Below are positions 17,564 to 26,056 of a stretch of DNA of 64,000 bases, piece after piece (within the stretch, counting starts at the first letter, position 1; each line of letters starts with the position of its first letter). The stretch is from Aquirufa beregesia (lineage in GTDB: Bacteria > Bacteroidota > Bacteroidia > Cytophagales > Spirosomataceae), in NCBI RefSeq assembly GCF_011090385.1, contig NZ_SEWW01000001.1, positions 496,001-560,000 of the forward strand. Direction: 5' to 3'. A program made the position numbers and the translations under genes. The notes beneath the pieces are model-generated. The model saw only the letters and a program-made list of their open reading frames with translations. It did not search any database and was not told the DNA's origin.

Positions 17564-17680
17564 TAATTTTTCGCTCCGTGTTCTTTTAATAGTTTTTTAC
17601 TCCGTGTTCTTTTAATAATTTTTATTTCTTTTTTTATTATTGAATAATTTCTCATTCCGTGTTATTTTAATAAAATGAAA
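17545..17680. repeat. 26-bp tandem repeat from the ccoI stop codon toward ccoS
   Basis: Units containing TGTTCTTTTAATA recur with cores at about 17551, 17577 and 17603 (26-bp period), and a diverged copy (CGTGTTATTTTAATAA) lies near 17658. The first unit encodes the last residues and TAA of ccoI. The T-rich units each carry TAA/TAG, and the region has no stable hairpin by eye. Confidence 0.8.
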
Positions 17681-17691
17681 ATGTGCATACC

Positions 17692-17844
17692 ATGGAAATA
17701 ATGTACTTAATGATTTTTTTGAGTTTACTCATGGCCATCGGTTTCCTCGTTGCGTTTATCTGGTTTGTACGCTCAGGGCAGCAAGATGACCTCATTACTC
17801 CAGGTATGCGCATTCTTAATGAAGATAAAAAGACAATCAATTAA
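17692..17844 (+). CDS. ccoS: cbb3-type oxidase assembly protein CcoS
   Basis: 50 residues: MEIMYLMIFLSLLMA begins a single N-terminal membrane helix, followed by FIWFVRSGQQDDL and a PGMRIL segment. The length, the helix and the Ser-Gly-Gln-Gln-Asp-Asp stretch fit CcoS, which helps insert cofactors into CcoN. An ATG at 17701 is an alternative start. It lies between ccoI and ccoNO in the usual order and is separated from ccoN by 17 bp. Confidence 0.88.
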   Translation: MEIMYLMIFLSLLMAIGFLVAFIWFVRSGQQDDLITPGMRILNEDKKTIN

Positions 17845-17861
17845 TCTCAATTTAAACGCTT

Positions 17862-19991
17862 ATGAAGTCACAAACGACTACTTTGGATCAATTCTCGTAC
17901 GACAATAAAACCGTTCGGAATTTCGCCATTGCAACCATTATCTGGGGTATTGTTGGAATGCTCGTTGGGGTCATTATTGCCTCACAGTTGTTCGAACCTG
18001 CAATGAACGTCACTCAATATGGAACATTTGGTCGTATACGTCCGCTGCATACCAATGCAGTGATTTTTGCTTTTGTAGGTAATGCCATCTTTGCCGGTGT
18101 GTATTATTCACTCCAAAGGCTTTTAAAAGCACGTATGTTCAGTGATTTTCTTTCGTCGTTCCACTTTTGGGGTTGGCAATTAATCATTGTAGCTGCAGTC
18201 ATCACGTTACCCTTAGGTATTACTACATCACACGAATATGCGGAGTTGGAGTGGCCAATAGATATTGCGATTACCTTAGTTTGGGTAGCATTCGGTATCA
18301 ATATGTTTGGTACTATCATCAAACGTAGAGAGCGTCACTTATATGTGGCTATTTGGTTTTACATTGCCACTTTCGTTACTGTTGCGGTATTGCACTTAAC
18401 CAACTCCGTACAATTACCAATCTCATTCTTAAAAAGTTATTATGTATATGCTGGGGTACAAGATGCCTTGATTCAGTGGTGGTATGGACATAATGCGGTA
18501 GCATTTTTCTTAACCACTCCTTTCTTAGGTTTGATGTATTATTTCCTGCCTAAAATGGCAAATCGCCCGGTATATTCGTATCGCTTATCCATTTTACACT
18601 TCTGGGCTTTGATATTTATCTATATCTGGGCAGGACCTCACCACTTATTGTATTCTAGCTTACCCGATTGGGCACAATCCTTAGGTGTGGTTTTCTCTAT
18701 TATGTTGATTGCTCCATCATGGGGTGGAATGATTAATGGCTTGTTAACCTTACGTGGTGCTTGGGATCAAGTACGTGAAAATACCATTTTGAAATTTATG
18801 GTAGTGGGTATCACGACTTACGGTATGGCTACTTTTGAAGGCCCCATGTTAAGTTTAAAGAACGTTAATGCGATTGCCCACTTTACTGACTGGATCGTAG
18901 CTCACGTTCACGTAGGTGCATTAGGATGGAATGGTTTCTTGACATTCGCCATATTGTATTGGATGGTACCGCGTATTTTCCAAACAACTTTATTCTCAGA
19001 AAAATTAGTGAAGACTCACTTCTGGATTGGTACATTAGGTATTGCCTTTTATGCTATTCCGATGTATATCTCTGGTTTCACTCAGGGTATGATGTGGAAA
19101 CAGTTTACCCCAGAAGGAACTTTACAATACGGTAACTTCTTAGATACTACTTTACAAATTATCCCAATGCACCAAATGCGTGCTTTAGGAGGTACATTGT
19201 ACTTAGTGGGTGCTATTTTAATGGCATATAACTTATTCAAGACGATGGCTCAAGGTTCTCTTTTAGCCAATGAACCAGCTGAAGCCGCTCCATTAGAGGT
19301 TATTGTATCTGAAAAAGAAGTAAAAGGATTACACTGGCATAGCTGGATTGAGAGAAGACCGATTCAATTATTGATAGGTTCTTTAATCATGATTCTTGTA
19401 GGTTCTATAGTGGAATTAATACCAACGTTCATGGTGAAATCCAATGTTCCTACGATTGCGGCTGTTCAACCTTATACTTCACTAGAACTAGAAGGACGTG
19501 ATATTTATATTCGTGAAGGCTGCGTAAACTGCCACTCTCAATTGGTTCGTCCATTCCGAAGTGAAACAGAACGTTATGGCGAGTTTTCTAAATCAGGTGA
19601 GTTTGTATATGACCATCCATTCTTGTGGGGATCTAAAAGAACGGGACCGGATTTACACCGTGAGGGGGGGAAATATCCAGATTCTTGGCACTACCATCAC
19701 ATGCGTGAACCGTCATCTATGTCTCCTGGATCCATTATGCCAGCTTATGATTGGTTGTATGATCAGAGTTTAAATACGTCTCAAACTCAAGCTAAATTAC
19801 AAGCGATGAAGACATTAGGCGTTCCTTATGATGATGTTCAAATCAAAAATGCGGTGAAGGACTTAGAAGCTCAATCCAAAGAGATTCAAGCACGTTTAGC
19901 GGAAGAAAAAATCAAAGTAGGTGCTGACAAAGAGATTATTGCTTTGATCGCTTATTTACAAAGATTAGGTACAGACATTTCTAAAAAATAA
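17862..19991 (+). CDS. ccoNO: Fused cbb3 cytochrome oxidase subunits I and II (CcoN-CcoO)
   Basis: 709 residues. Residues ~1-480 form the multi-helix heme-copper subunit CcoN, with conserved His-rich helices (IRPLHTNAVIFAF, WYGHNAVAFFLT, GPHHLLYS, AHVHVGALGWNG). A membrane helix near 505-525 and a CcoO domain follow, with the mono-heme motif C554-V-N-C557-H558. This fusion is standard in Bacteroidota. It reduces O2 to water at low oxygen and pumps protons. A helical tail rich in charged residues closes the protein. Confidence 0.97.
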   Translation: MKSQTTTLDQFSYDNKTVRNFAIATIIWGIVGMLVGVIIASQLFEPAMNVTQYGTFGRIRPLHTNAVIFAFVGNAIFAGVYYSLQRLLKARMFSDFLSSFHFWGWQLIIVAAVITLPLGITTSHEYAELEWPIDIAITLVWVAFGINMFGTIIKRRERHLYVAIWFYIATFVTVAVLHLTNSVQLPISFLKSYYVYAGVQDALIQWWYGHNAVAFFLTTPFLGLMYYFLPKMANRPVYSYRLSILHFWALIFIYIWAGPHHLLYSSLPDWAQSLGVVFSIMLIAPSWGGMINGLLTLRGAWDQVRENTILKFMVVGITTYGMATFEGPMLSLKNVNAIAHFTDWIVAHVHVGALGWNGFLTFAILYWMVPRIFQTTLFSEKLVKTHFWIGTLGIAFYAIPMYISGFTQGMMWKQFTPEGTLQYGNFLDTTLQIIPMHQMRALGGTLYLVGAILMAYNLFKTMAQGSLLANEPAEAAPLEVIVSEKEVKGLHWHSWIERRPIQLLIGSLIMILVGSIVELIPTFMVKSNVPTIAAVQPYTSLELEGRDIYIREGCVNCHSQLVRPFRSETERYGEFSKSGEFVYDHPFLWGSKRTGPDLHREGGKYPDSWHYHHMREPSSMSPGSIMPAYDWLYDQSLNTSQTQAKLQAMKTLGVPYDDVQIKNAVKDLEAQSKEIQARLAEEKIKVGADKEIIALIAYLQRLGTDISKK

Positions 19992-19995
19992 GACC

Positions 19996-20151
19996 ATGTT
20001 TAAGCAATTTATTTCCACCATACCAGGAGCAGACTCCTACATGATATTCTCTTTATTGGTATTCCTTGTATTCTTTGTTTTGGTAGGAATCTATTTGTTC
20101 TGGATGGATAAAAAACATCTAGACAAAATGAGAAAAATGCCCCTAGAATAG
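19996..20151 (+). CDS. ccoQ: cbb3 oxidase small subunit CcoQ
   Basis: 51 residues. A single membrane helix (MIFSLLVFLVFFVLVGIYLF) is followed by a basic WMDKKHLDKMRKMPLE tail. It sits between ccoNO and ccoP with 4 bp to the preceding stop, as in other cbb3 operons. CcoQ stabilises the complex. Confidence 0.85.
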   Translation: MFKQFISTIPGADSYMIFSLLVFLVFFVLVGIYLFWMDKKHLDKMRKMPLE

Positions 20152-20187
20152 GCTTAAAGATTTTTGACAACATTTATTCATAACAAT

Positions 20188-20928
20188 ATGTTTAATTCAT
20201 TCACAGAAATTTGGTTAATCAGCTTGATCCTTTTAACCAGCATTTTAGTATTAATCGTAACCATGCAGCTTTCTTCTGCGCTTAAGAAATTAACCTTAGA
20301 TCCTAGTAAACAGGAGGAGGAAGCATCCTTAAGCTGGTGGCAGAAATTTACTGGATTAAAACCTTTGGAGAAGGAAAAAGATCTAGAAATGGAGCATCAA
20401 TATGATGGCATTGTAGAGTTAGATAATCCTACTCCACCTTGGTTCATGTATTTGTTTTATATTACGATCTTGTTTGGTGTGGTGTATTTATTTTATTACC
20501 ACGTAGCTCAAGATGGCAATATTCAAGAAGCAGAATACAAAACAGAGGTAGCTGTTGCTGAAAAGGCGAGGGAAGAATACATGAAGAAATTCGCGAACTC
20601 AGTTAATGAGGACAATGTAAAGGCAATGAGTGCAGCAAAAGATTTAACAGAAGGATCAACTATTTATACGACAAATTGCGTAGCTTGTCATGGTGATAAG
20701 GGTCAAGGAGGCGTAGGTCCTAATTTGACAGACGTGTATTGGATACACGGAGGTACCATGAAGGATTTGTTTCATACCATCACCAATGGCGTTCCTGAAA
20801 AGGGGATGATTGCTTGGAATAAAACACTGAATCCGATTCAGATTCAACAAGTTTCTTCCTATATCCTAACTTTACAAGGAAGCAATCCTCCGGGGGCTAA
20901 GGAGCCACAAGGAACGGAGCAAAAATAG
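20188..20928 (+). CDS. ccoP: cbb3 oxidase subunit III, mono-heme CcoP
   Basis: 246 residues from the ATG at 20188; a TTG eight codons earlier is less likely. There are two membrane helices (~8-27 and ~82-102). The TPPWFMYLFYITILFG region is the CcoP signature, and one cytochrome c motif C164-V-A-C167-H168 follows, with a late PEKGMIAWN methionine ligand. Bacteroidota CcoP has one heme rather than the two of proteobacteria. It delivers electrons to CcoO/CcoN at the periplasmic side. Confidence 0.95.
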   Translation: MFNSFTEIWLISLILLTSILVLIVTMQLSSALKKLTLDPSKQEEEASLSWWQKFTGLKPLEKEKDLEMEHQYDGIVELDNPTPPWFMYLFYITILFGVVYLFYYHVAQDGNIQEAEYKTEVAVAEKAREEYMKKFANSVNEDNVKAMSAAKDLTEGSTIYTTNCVACHGDKGQGGVGPNLTDVYWIHGGTMKDLFHTITNGVPEKGMIAWNKTLNPIQIQQVSSYILTLQGSNPPGAKEPQGTEQK

Positions 20929-20946
20929 TCATCAAAATTCAACCAT

Positions 20947-21159
20947 ATGAAACAGAATGTTGGACGTACAGATCGGGTAGCTCGCTTAGCTGCGGCAGTA
21001 GCTTTGGCTATCCTTACTTATGCTGGGATAATTCCTGATAATTTATCCGTAGTTGTATATGTAGTTGCGGGCATAATTGCCTTAACGGGAATCTTTCGTT
21101 TTTGTCCCTTGTATAAACCTTTTGGTATAAGTACTTGTAGAGAAAAGGCTCCATTTTAA
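20947..21159 (+). CDS. DUF2892 (YgaP-type) membrane protein
   Basis: 70 residues: MKQNVGRTDRVARL, then two hydrophobic helices and a CPLYKPFGIST end with a Cys near residue 57. This is the DUF2892 pattern of small membrane proteins found alone or fused to rhodanese. A role in respiration is suggested only by its place in the cco operon. It is followed directly by a terminator. Confidence 0.8.
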   Translation: MKQNVGRTDRVARLAAAVALAILTYAGIIPDNLSVVVYVVAGIIALTGIFRFCPLYKPFGISTCREKAPF

Positions 21160-21165
21160 ATTAAA

Positions 21166-21192
21166 AAGGTCCGGAAACGGACCTTCTTTTTT
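21166..21192 (+). terminator. Terminator-like hairpin abutting the ccoG start codon
   Basis: AAGGTCCG (21166-21173) and CGGACCTT (21178-21185) form a perfect 8-bp stem with a GAAA tetraloop, followed by CTTTTTT. The ATG of ccoG begins at 21193. It can end transcripts from ccoNOQP and may limit or gate readthrough into ccoG-H-TauE. Confidence 0.8.
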
Positions 21193-22596
21193 ATGTCAAA
21201 TATCAGTTTAGAAAATGATGATTATCGTAATCATCTATATAATCAAAGCAAAGACGGTAAACGTCTTTGGATTTACCCAGGTAGAATCATTGGTCGTTTA
21301 TATCGCCTGAGAACCTATTTTTCTTACCTTTTAATGATATTACTTTTTGGTCTACCTTGGATAGAGAGAAAAGGCGAGCCTGTCTTTTTGTTCAATGTGA
21401 TTGAACGTAAGTTCATCTTTTTTGGGGTTCCTTTCTTTCCACAAGATTTCCATTTAGTAGCTTTGGGCTTAGTGGCCTCCTTAATCTTCATCAGCTTATT
21501 TACCGTGCTTTTTGGTCGGGTTTGGTGTGGGTGGGCTTGTCCGCAAACCATCTTTATGGAAATGCTTTTTAGGAAGATTGAATACTGGATTGATGGGGAT
21601 GATAAGGCCCAAAAAAGATTAGATGCCGCACCTTGGGATAGCCAAAAAATAGTAAAACGAGTTAGCAAGCATACCTTGTTTATTCTTTTGTCTTTCGCTA
21701 TTTCCAATACCTTTTTGATGTACATCATGGGTAAAAAGGAGTGGATCAAATTAGTGACTGAACCACCCATGGATCACTTGACAGGTTTATTTACCATTTT
21801 ATTATTCACGGGAACATTTTATTTTGTTTTTGCTCGGTTTAGAGAATTAGTCTGCATTGTGGTTTGTCCTTATGGACGCCTACAAGGTGTTTTATTAGAC
21901 AATAATTCGATTCTTGTTTCTTATGATCATAAACGAGGCGAGCCAAGAGGAAAAATACAAAAAGGCGTAGATCAAAGTCAGCAGGGTGATTGTATCGATT
22001 GTCATTGGTGCGTACGAGTTTGTCCTACAGGGATTGATATCCGAAATGGAAGTAATCAATTGGAATGTATCGGTTGTACGTCCTGTATTGATGCCTGTGA
22101 TGAAGTGATGGAAAAAATCAATAAGCCTAAAAACCTCATTCGATATGATTCTGTCAATGGGATTAATGAACAAAAGAAATTGAAGTTCAATTTGAGAATT
22201 GGTGCTTACAGTGGTGTTCTATTACTTTTAGTGGGAGCTATAGCCTTTCTTTTATTGACTAGAAGTCCTTGGGAAACCACCTTATTGAGAACCCCGGGGA
22301 TGACTTTCCAATTGGATGAAAAAAATAAGGAAGTAAGTAATTTGTACTCCATTGAGATTTTGAACAAATCGCTGGATTTACAAAATTTACAGTTCCAAAT
22401 TGAATCACCCATGCGAATTCAATGGGTAGGAACGCCACCTAAGGGTATAGAACCAGGAAAAATGGTAAAGTCTGAATTTTTCATCAAAGCTCCTATAGGT
22501 GCATGGAAAAGTAAAGACAAAATAGAAATTCATATCCAGAATAAGGATGGTGAAATAGAAACAATCAAAACTAGATTTATACAGCCTGATGAGTAA
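21193..22596 (+). CDS. ccoG: Cytochrome oxidase accessory protein CcoG (FixG)
   Basis: 467 residues with five or so membrane helices. GRVWCGWACPQTIFMEMLFRKIEYWIDG is the CcoG signature region. Two ferredoxin-like clusters follow (CIDCHWCVRVCP and CIGCTSCIDACDE), each suited to a [4Fe-4S] centre, and then a C-terminal periplasmic Ig-like domain. CcoG reduces copper for delivery to cbb3 oxidase. It overlaps ccoH by 8 bp. Confidence 0.95.
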   Translation: MSNISLENDDYRNHLYNQSKDGKRLWIYPGRIIGRLYRLRTYFSYLLMILLFGLPWIERKGEPVFLFNVIERKFIFFGVPFFPQDFHLVALGLVASLIFISLFTVLFGRVWCGWACPQTIFMEMLFRKIEYWIDGDDKAQKRLDAAPWDSQKIVKRVSKHTLFILLSFAISNTFLMYIMGKKEWIKLVTEPPMDHLTGLFTILLFTGTFYFVFARFRELVCIVVCPYGRLQGVLLDNNSILVSYDHKRGEPRGKIQKGVDQSQQGDCIDCHWCVRVCPTGIDIRNGSNQLECIGCTSCIDACDEVMEKINKPKNLIRYDSVNGINEQKKLKFNLRIGAYSGVLLLLVGAIAFLLLTRSPWETTLLRTPGMTFQLDEKNKEVSNLYSIEILNKSLDLQNLQFQIESPMRIQWVGTPPKGIEPGKMVKSEFFIKAPIGAWKSKDKIEIHIQNKDGEIETIKTRFIQPDE

Positions 22597-23044
22597 TACA
22601 GAAAAAAAATCGTTGAATTGGGGACATGCCATCATTGGCGTATTTATACTTTTTGGCGCATTTATGGCCTATTTTTATGTCAACATGACACATGAAACCA
22701 TTGAATTAGTGGGAGACCATTATTATGAAGATGGACAGAAATTTCAAAAGAAAATAGATCAAAGAAAGGAAACAGCCTTACTGGCAGAGAAGGTAGAACT
22801 TCAGTTTAACGCTTCTAGTAAGGAAGTCAAATTGAGCATTCCCCAAGGCTCACATGATGTCAAAGTGAATTTCTTTCGTCCTTCCTCTGCCGCTCAGGAC
22901 AAGTCCTTTACACTGAAAAAACCAAGTGATAGCACTTGGACTATATCGAGCGAATTCTTGTCGAAAGGTCCATGGAAAATCAATATAGAATGGATGATAG
23001 CCGATAAAACCTATATGAATGATCAGCGTATTTTAGTTCCTTAA
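22589..23044 (+). CDS. ccoH: CcoH/FixH family protein
   Basis: 151 residues. There is one N-terminal helix (IIGVFILFGAFMAYFYV), then a periplasmic beta-rich domain with NMTHETIELV and a PSSAAQDKSF stretch typical of FixH. It assists cbb3 assembly, probably with CcoI. It starts inside the end of ccoG, and its stop overlaps the ATG of the next gene (TAATG), indicating tight coupling. Confidence 0.88.
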   Translation: MSNTEKKSLNWGHAIIGVFILFGAFMAYFYVNMTHETIELVGDHYYEDGQKFQKKIDQRKETALLAEKVELQFNASSKEVKLSIPQGSHDVKVNFFRPSSAAQDKSFTLKKPSDSTWTISSEFLSKGPWKINIEWMIADKTYMNDQRILVP

Positions 23045-23739
23045 TGCAAACTTGGTATCTCAGCTTTTTAATAGGATTAGCCGGTAGTTGGCATTGTGTG
23101 GCCATGTGTGGCCCCATTATGCTTCATGTCAGGCAAAAAAACCAACAGGCTAATGTCAGTACGGTCATCTACCAAATTGGCCGTATTTTTACTTATTCCA
23201 TCCTAGGATTTTTAGTTGCCAGCATGGGCTCCATCTGGATTTTTCCTACATGGTGGCATTTTTACTACTTATTTGCGGGATTAGTCTTGCTTTTCTTATC
23301 CTCGGGCAAATTAAAAGACAGTTTGTTTGATTTTCTGTATCGTTGGATAGGAAAGCCCTTACAGCAATCGGGGAGGGGAATGGGCGTATTAGGCCATTTC
23401 TTCTTGGGTATGGGCAATGGATTACTTCCTTGTGGATTGGTCATTGGTGGACTTAGTTTGGCCCTGATTCAACCCAGTCCCACATTAGGAGCATGGACCA
23501 TGTTTATTTTTGGATTGAGTACTTTACCAGCCATCACAACGGCCATATTAGGCTTTCGATGGTTGGAAAAAAAACAAGGAAACTTGATGTACTATGTCAA
23601 GTATTTAAGCTGGGGAGTCGCTTTTTTACTCTTATTCAGAGGTGCCTGGGGAATTGGGATGAATCATTCGAATTATTTGAAAAACTCTCCACTCAGCCCC
23701 ATCATTTGTCACCCATTTAGCTCTAATAGCGCAAATTAG
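23044..23739 (+). CDS. TauE/SafE-like membrane protein of the cco cluster
   Basis: 231 residues, six or so helices. It begins LSFLIGLAGSWHCVAMCGPIM, the conserved start of the TauE/SafE-like proteins that close the ccoGHS region in Bacteroidota. The GNGLLPCGLV segment carries another conserved Cys. The H-C-x3-C pair suggests metal handling, possibly copper (inference). The C-terminus is longer than usual and overlaps the regulator gene by 17 bp. Confidence 0.85.
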   Translation: MQTWYLSFLIGLAGSWHCVAMCGPIMLHVRQKNQQANVSTVIYQIGRIFTYSILGFLVASMGSIWIFPTWWHFYYLFAGLVLLFLSSGKLKDSLFDFLYRWIGKPLQQSGRGMGVLGHFFLGMGNGLLPCGLVIGGLSLALIQPSPTLGAWTMFIFGLSTLPAITTAILGFRWLEKKQGNLMYYVKYLSWGVAFLLLFRGAWGIGMNHSNYLKNSPLSPIICHPFSSNSAN

Positions 23740-24790
23740 CCAGTTTATTGACATCCAAAAGAGTCATTTCACTTCCTCTAATTTCTAATAGACCTTCTTT
23801 TTTAAAGTCACTCAAAGTTCTGATAACAGTTTCCGTGGCGGTGCCCACTCGTGAAGCTAAATCTTCTCGAGAAAGACGGATAACAACTGGTCCATGTAAG
23901 TCATTTCCGTAAGTTTTCGCTAATTCTACCAATGCCATGGATACACGTAAACGCAAGGACTGATATGCCATAGAAACCAATATTTTCTCATTTTTCATGA
24001 GGTAGCTAGTCAAAGCTTTTCTAAAATATATTTCTAAATGGATATTTTGCTTGAGTAAATCTTTGAATTCATTAGAAGAAATACTTAAAATAATGGACTC
24101 TTCTAAGGCTTCAGCTGTTTCTCGATAGATTTGATTTTCTAAAATATCCACATAGCCAAAAAACTCTCCTTCTTTGATGAATGAGGTAATAAAATATTTT
24201 CCTTCTCGGTTGGTGTGGTAGGTTTTAATTTTACCCTTTTCTAAGAAATACAAACGTGAATGACTATCGCCCTCGGAATATATGCTCTGTTTCTTCTGTA
24301 AATGATGTGTTCTTTTTTCCCCATCGAAATGCGTAAAATCAAGAAAATCTAAGGCTTTTTGAGCAAGTGAAACCTCGGATTGTAATTCTACATCGACGTG
24401 ACCTTCCATTTGTTGAAGCGACTTCTTTTTTAAACGAGTTTCGATGGAACGCAATAATTCTACCTCTTGGAACGGCTTAGTTAAAAAATCGTCAGCGCCC
24501 ATTTCCATCCCTTTCCGCATATCTGAACGATCCGTCTTAGCAGTCAAGAAAATAAAAGGAACCTGAGACAATTGCTCATGTTTAGAAAATACCTGCAACA
24601 CACCAAAGCCATCTAAATGGGGCATCATAATATCACAAATCACCAAATCAGGGAGGTTATGTTGAGCCATACGAACTCCTTCAATGCCATCTGCAGCAGT
24701 TTCTACTACATAACCTGATAATTCCAGTAGCTCAGCCGTGTTTTCCCGGATATCATCACTGTCTTCTATAAGTAATATTTTATTCATCAT
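23723..24790 (-). CDS. Response regulator fused to a Crp/Fnr-type sensor and DNA-binding domain
   Basis: 355 residues. A receiver domain (1-~120) has ED pairs at the N-terminus, phospho-acceptor D53 in ICDIMMPHLDG, and FLTAK. A linker follows, then a cyclic-nucleotide-binding-like domain (~160-265, HHLQKKQSIYSEGD, FGYVDIL) and a C-terminal winged helix with RLSREDLASRVGTATETVIRTLSDF, the Fnr-type recognition helix. The missing phosphate-pocket Arg suggests that phosphorylation, not cAMP, may control it. It overlaps the kinase gene by 11 bp and is convergent with the cco cluster. Confidence 0.92.
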   Translation of the reverse strand: MMNKILLIEDSDDIRENTAELLELSGYVVETAADGIEGVRMAQHNLPDLVICDIMMPHLDGFGVLQVFSKHEQLSQVPFIFLTAKTDRSDMRKGMEMGADDFLTKPFQEVELLRSIETRLKKKSLQQMEGHVDVELQSEVSLAQKALDFLDFTHFDGEKRTHHLQKKQSIYSEGDSHSRLYFLEKGKIKTYHTNREGKYFITSFIKEGEFFGYVDILENQIYRETAEALEESIILSISSNEFKDLLKQNIHLEIYFRKALTSYLMKNEKILVSMAYQSLRLRVSMALVELAKTYGNDLHGPVVIRLSREDLASRVGTATETVIRTLSDFKKEGLLEIRGSEMTLLDVNKLANLRY

Positions 24791-26009
24791 GGTTTAATCT
24801 CGGTATTTCTATGGTAAGTTGGGTTCCTTGGTTCAATGCTGATTCTAATTTTAGTTCACCATTTATCAATTCCAAATATCGATCAATCAAGTGTAATCCC
24901 AAACCAGTCCCTGGAATAACAGTGGCATTACTGCCACGAAAAAATCGCTCAAATAAATGTTTTTTATCATCATCACTGATTCCTATACCTTTGTCGCTAA
25001 TCGTGATTTTTAAGATATTGTTTTCTTCCTTGACGATTAAATCTACATTCTCATTGGAAAACTTCAGGGCATTTGATAAGGCATTCAATAATATTTTCCG
25101 CAAAACTGATTCATCACTGACCCAGGTTTCCGAGGCATCAAAATCCAACATAATTTTCTGATTGGCCTTTTTATAAGGAATCAAATCCGACTTTATTTCT
25201 AAAAACAAAGGTTCTAATTCGATGGTAGAAGCATGAATCTCTACATGTCCTGACTCGAGTTTTCCTACCGATAAAAATTCTTCTAAAATCATGGTCAAAT
25301 GATTTACTGAAGCCTTGATCCGCCGGATATGCTGTTCTCTTTTTTCTTGTTCTTCGGCTTTTTGGTACTTCTCTAATAAAGTTGCGGAACTTAATATAGA
25401 GGTGAGGGGAGTCCTAAACTCATGAGATGCCATAGAAACGAAACGCGTTTTCAAATCCCCTAATTCCTTTTCCTTTTGCAAAGCACTTTCTAATTCTAGC
25501 GTATTAGCTTCTAATTTCTCCAGCGTATTCTGCAAGGCTTGCGTTCTTGCCTTTACTTCTTCTTCTAAGGTCTCATTCAATTGGTTAATCTCCTGATTTT
25601 TCAAAATCAGTTCCATTTCCACCTTACGTTTCAGAGTAACATCACTGATAAAAGCAATGTAAAACATTTGGTCATTTTCTTTAAAATGACTCAAACTGAT
25701 CTCCACAGGAAATAAGGATTCATCCTTTCTTTTGGCCTTCAAATCTAAGCCTACACCCATGGGGCGATCTTGTGGATGCTCTGCATATTTGGTTTGATGA
25801 CCATGATGCCGAGATCGCAAATGATTGGGAATTAGGATATCGATATTTTTCCCTTTTAATTCATTTCGCTCATATCCAAAAAGACTATCGGCAAAGTGAT
25901 TCGTCATAATGACATTACTGGATGAATCCGTTACCAGAATACCTATGGCCGCCTCATTGAAGATGGCTTCGTATTGAAATCTGGAAACTAAAGGTTGTGA
26001 CATATCCAT
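24780..26009 (-). CDS. PAS-domain sensor histidine kinase
   Basis: 409 residues with no membrane helix. A PAS domain spans ~10-130 (AAIGILVTDSSS, YERNELKGKNI, RKDESLFPVEISLS). A coiled coil (~130-190), HisKA with H196 in ASHEFRTPLTS, and an HATPase domain with NALKFS, ISDKGIGI and GTGLGLH follow. It is therefore a soluble kinase. It is coupled by overlap to the receiver-Crp regulator, so the two are a cognate pair. The PAS segment RSRHHGH aligns with the heme-ligand region of FixL, but heme binding is not established. Confidence 0.94.
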   Translation of the reverse strand: MDMSQPLVSRFQYEAIFNEAAIGILVTDSSSNVIMTNHFADSLFGYERNELKGKNIDILIPNHLRSRHHGHQTKYAEHPQDRPMGVGLDLKAKRKDESLFPVEISLSHFKENDQMFYIAFISDVTLKRKVEMELILKNQEINQLNETLEEEVKARTQALQNTLEKLEANTLELESALQKEKELGDLKTRFVSMASHEFRTPLTSILSSATLLEKYQKAEEQEKREQHIRRIKASVNHLTMILEEFLSVGKLESGHVEIHASTIELEPLFLEIKSDLIPYKKANQKIMLDFDASETWVSDESVLRKILLNALSNALKFSNENVDLIVKEENNILKITISDKGIGISDDDKKHLFERFFRGSNATVIPGTGLGLHLIDRYLELINGELKLESALNQGTQLTIEIPRLNHDE

Positions 26010-26056
26010 TTATTAATCCAACTAATTTACAAAAATTGCCTTCCTAAACAATGAAT

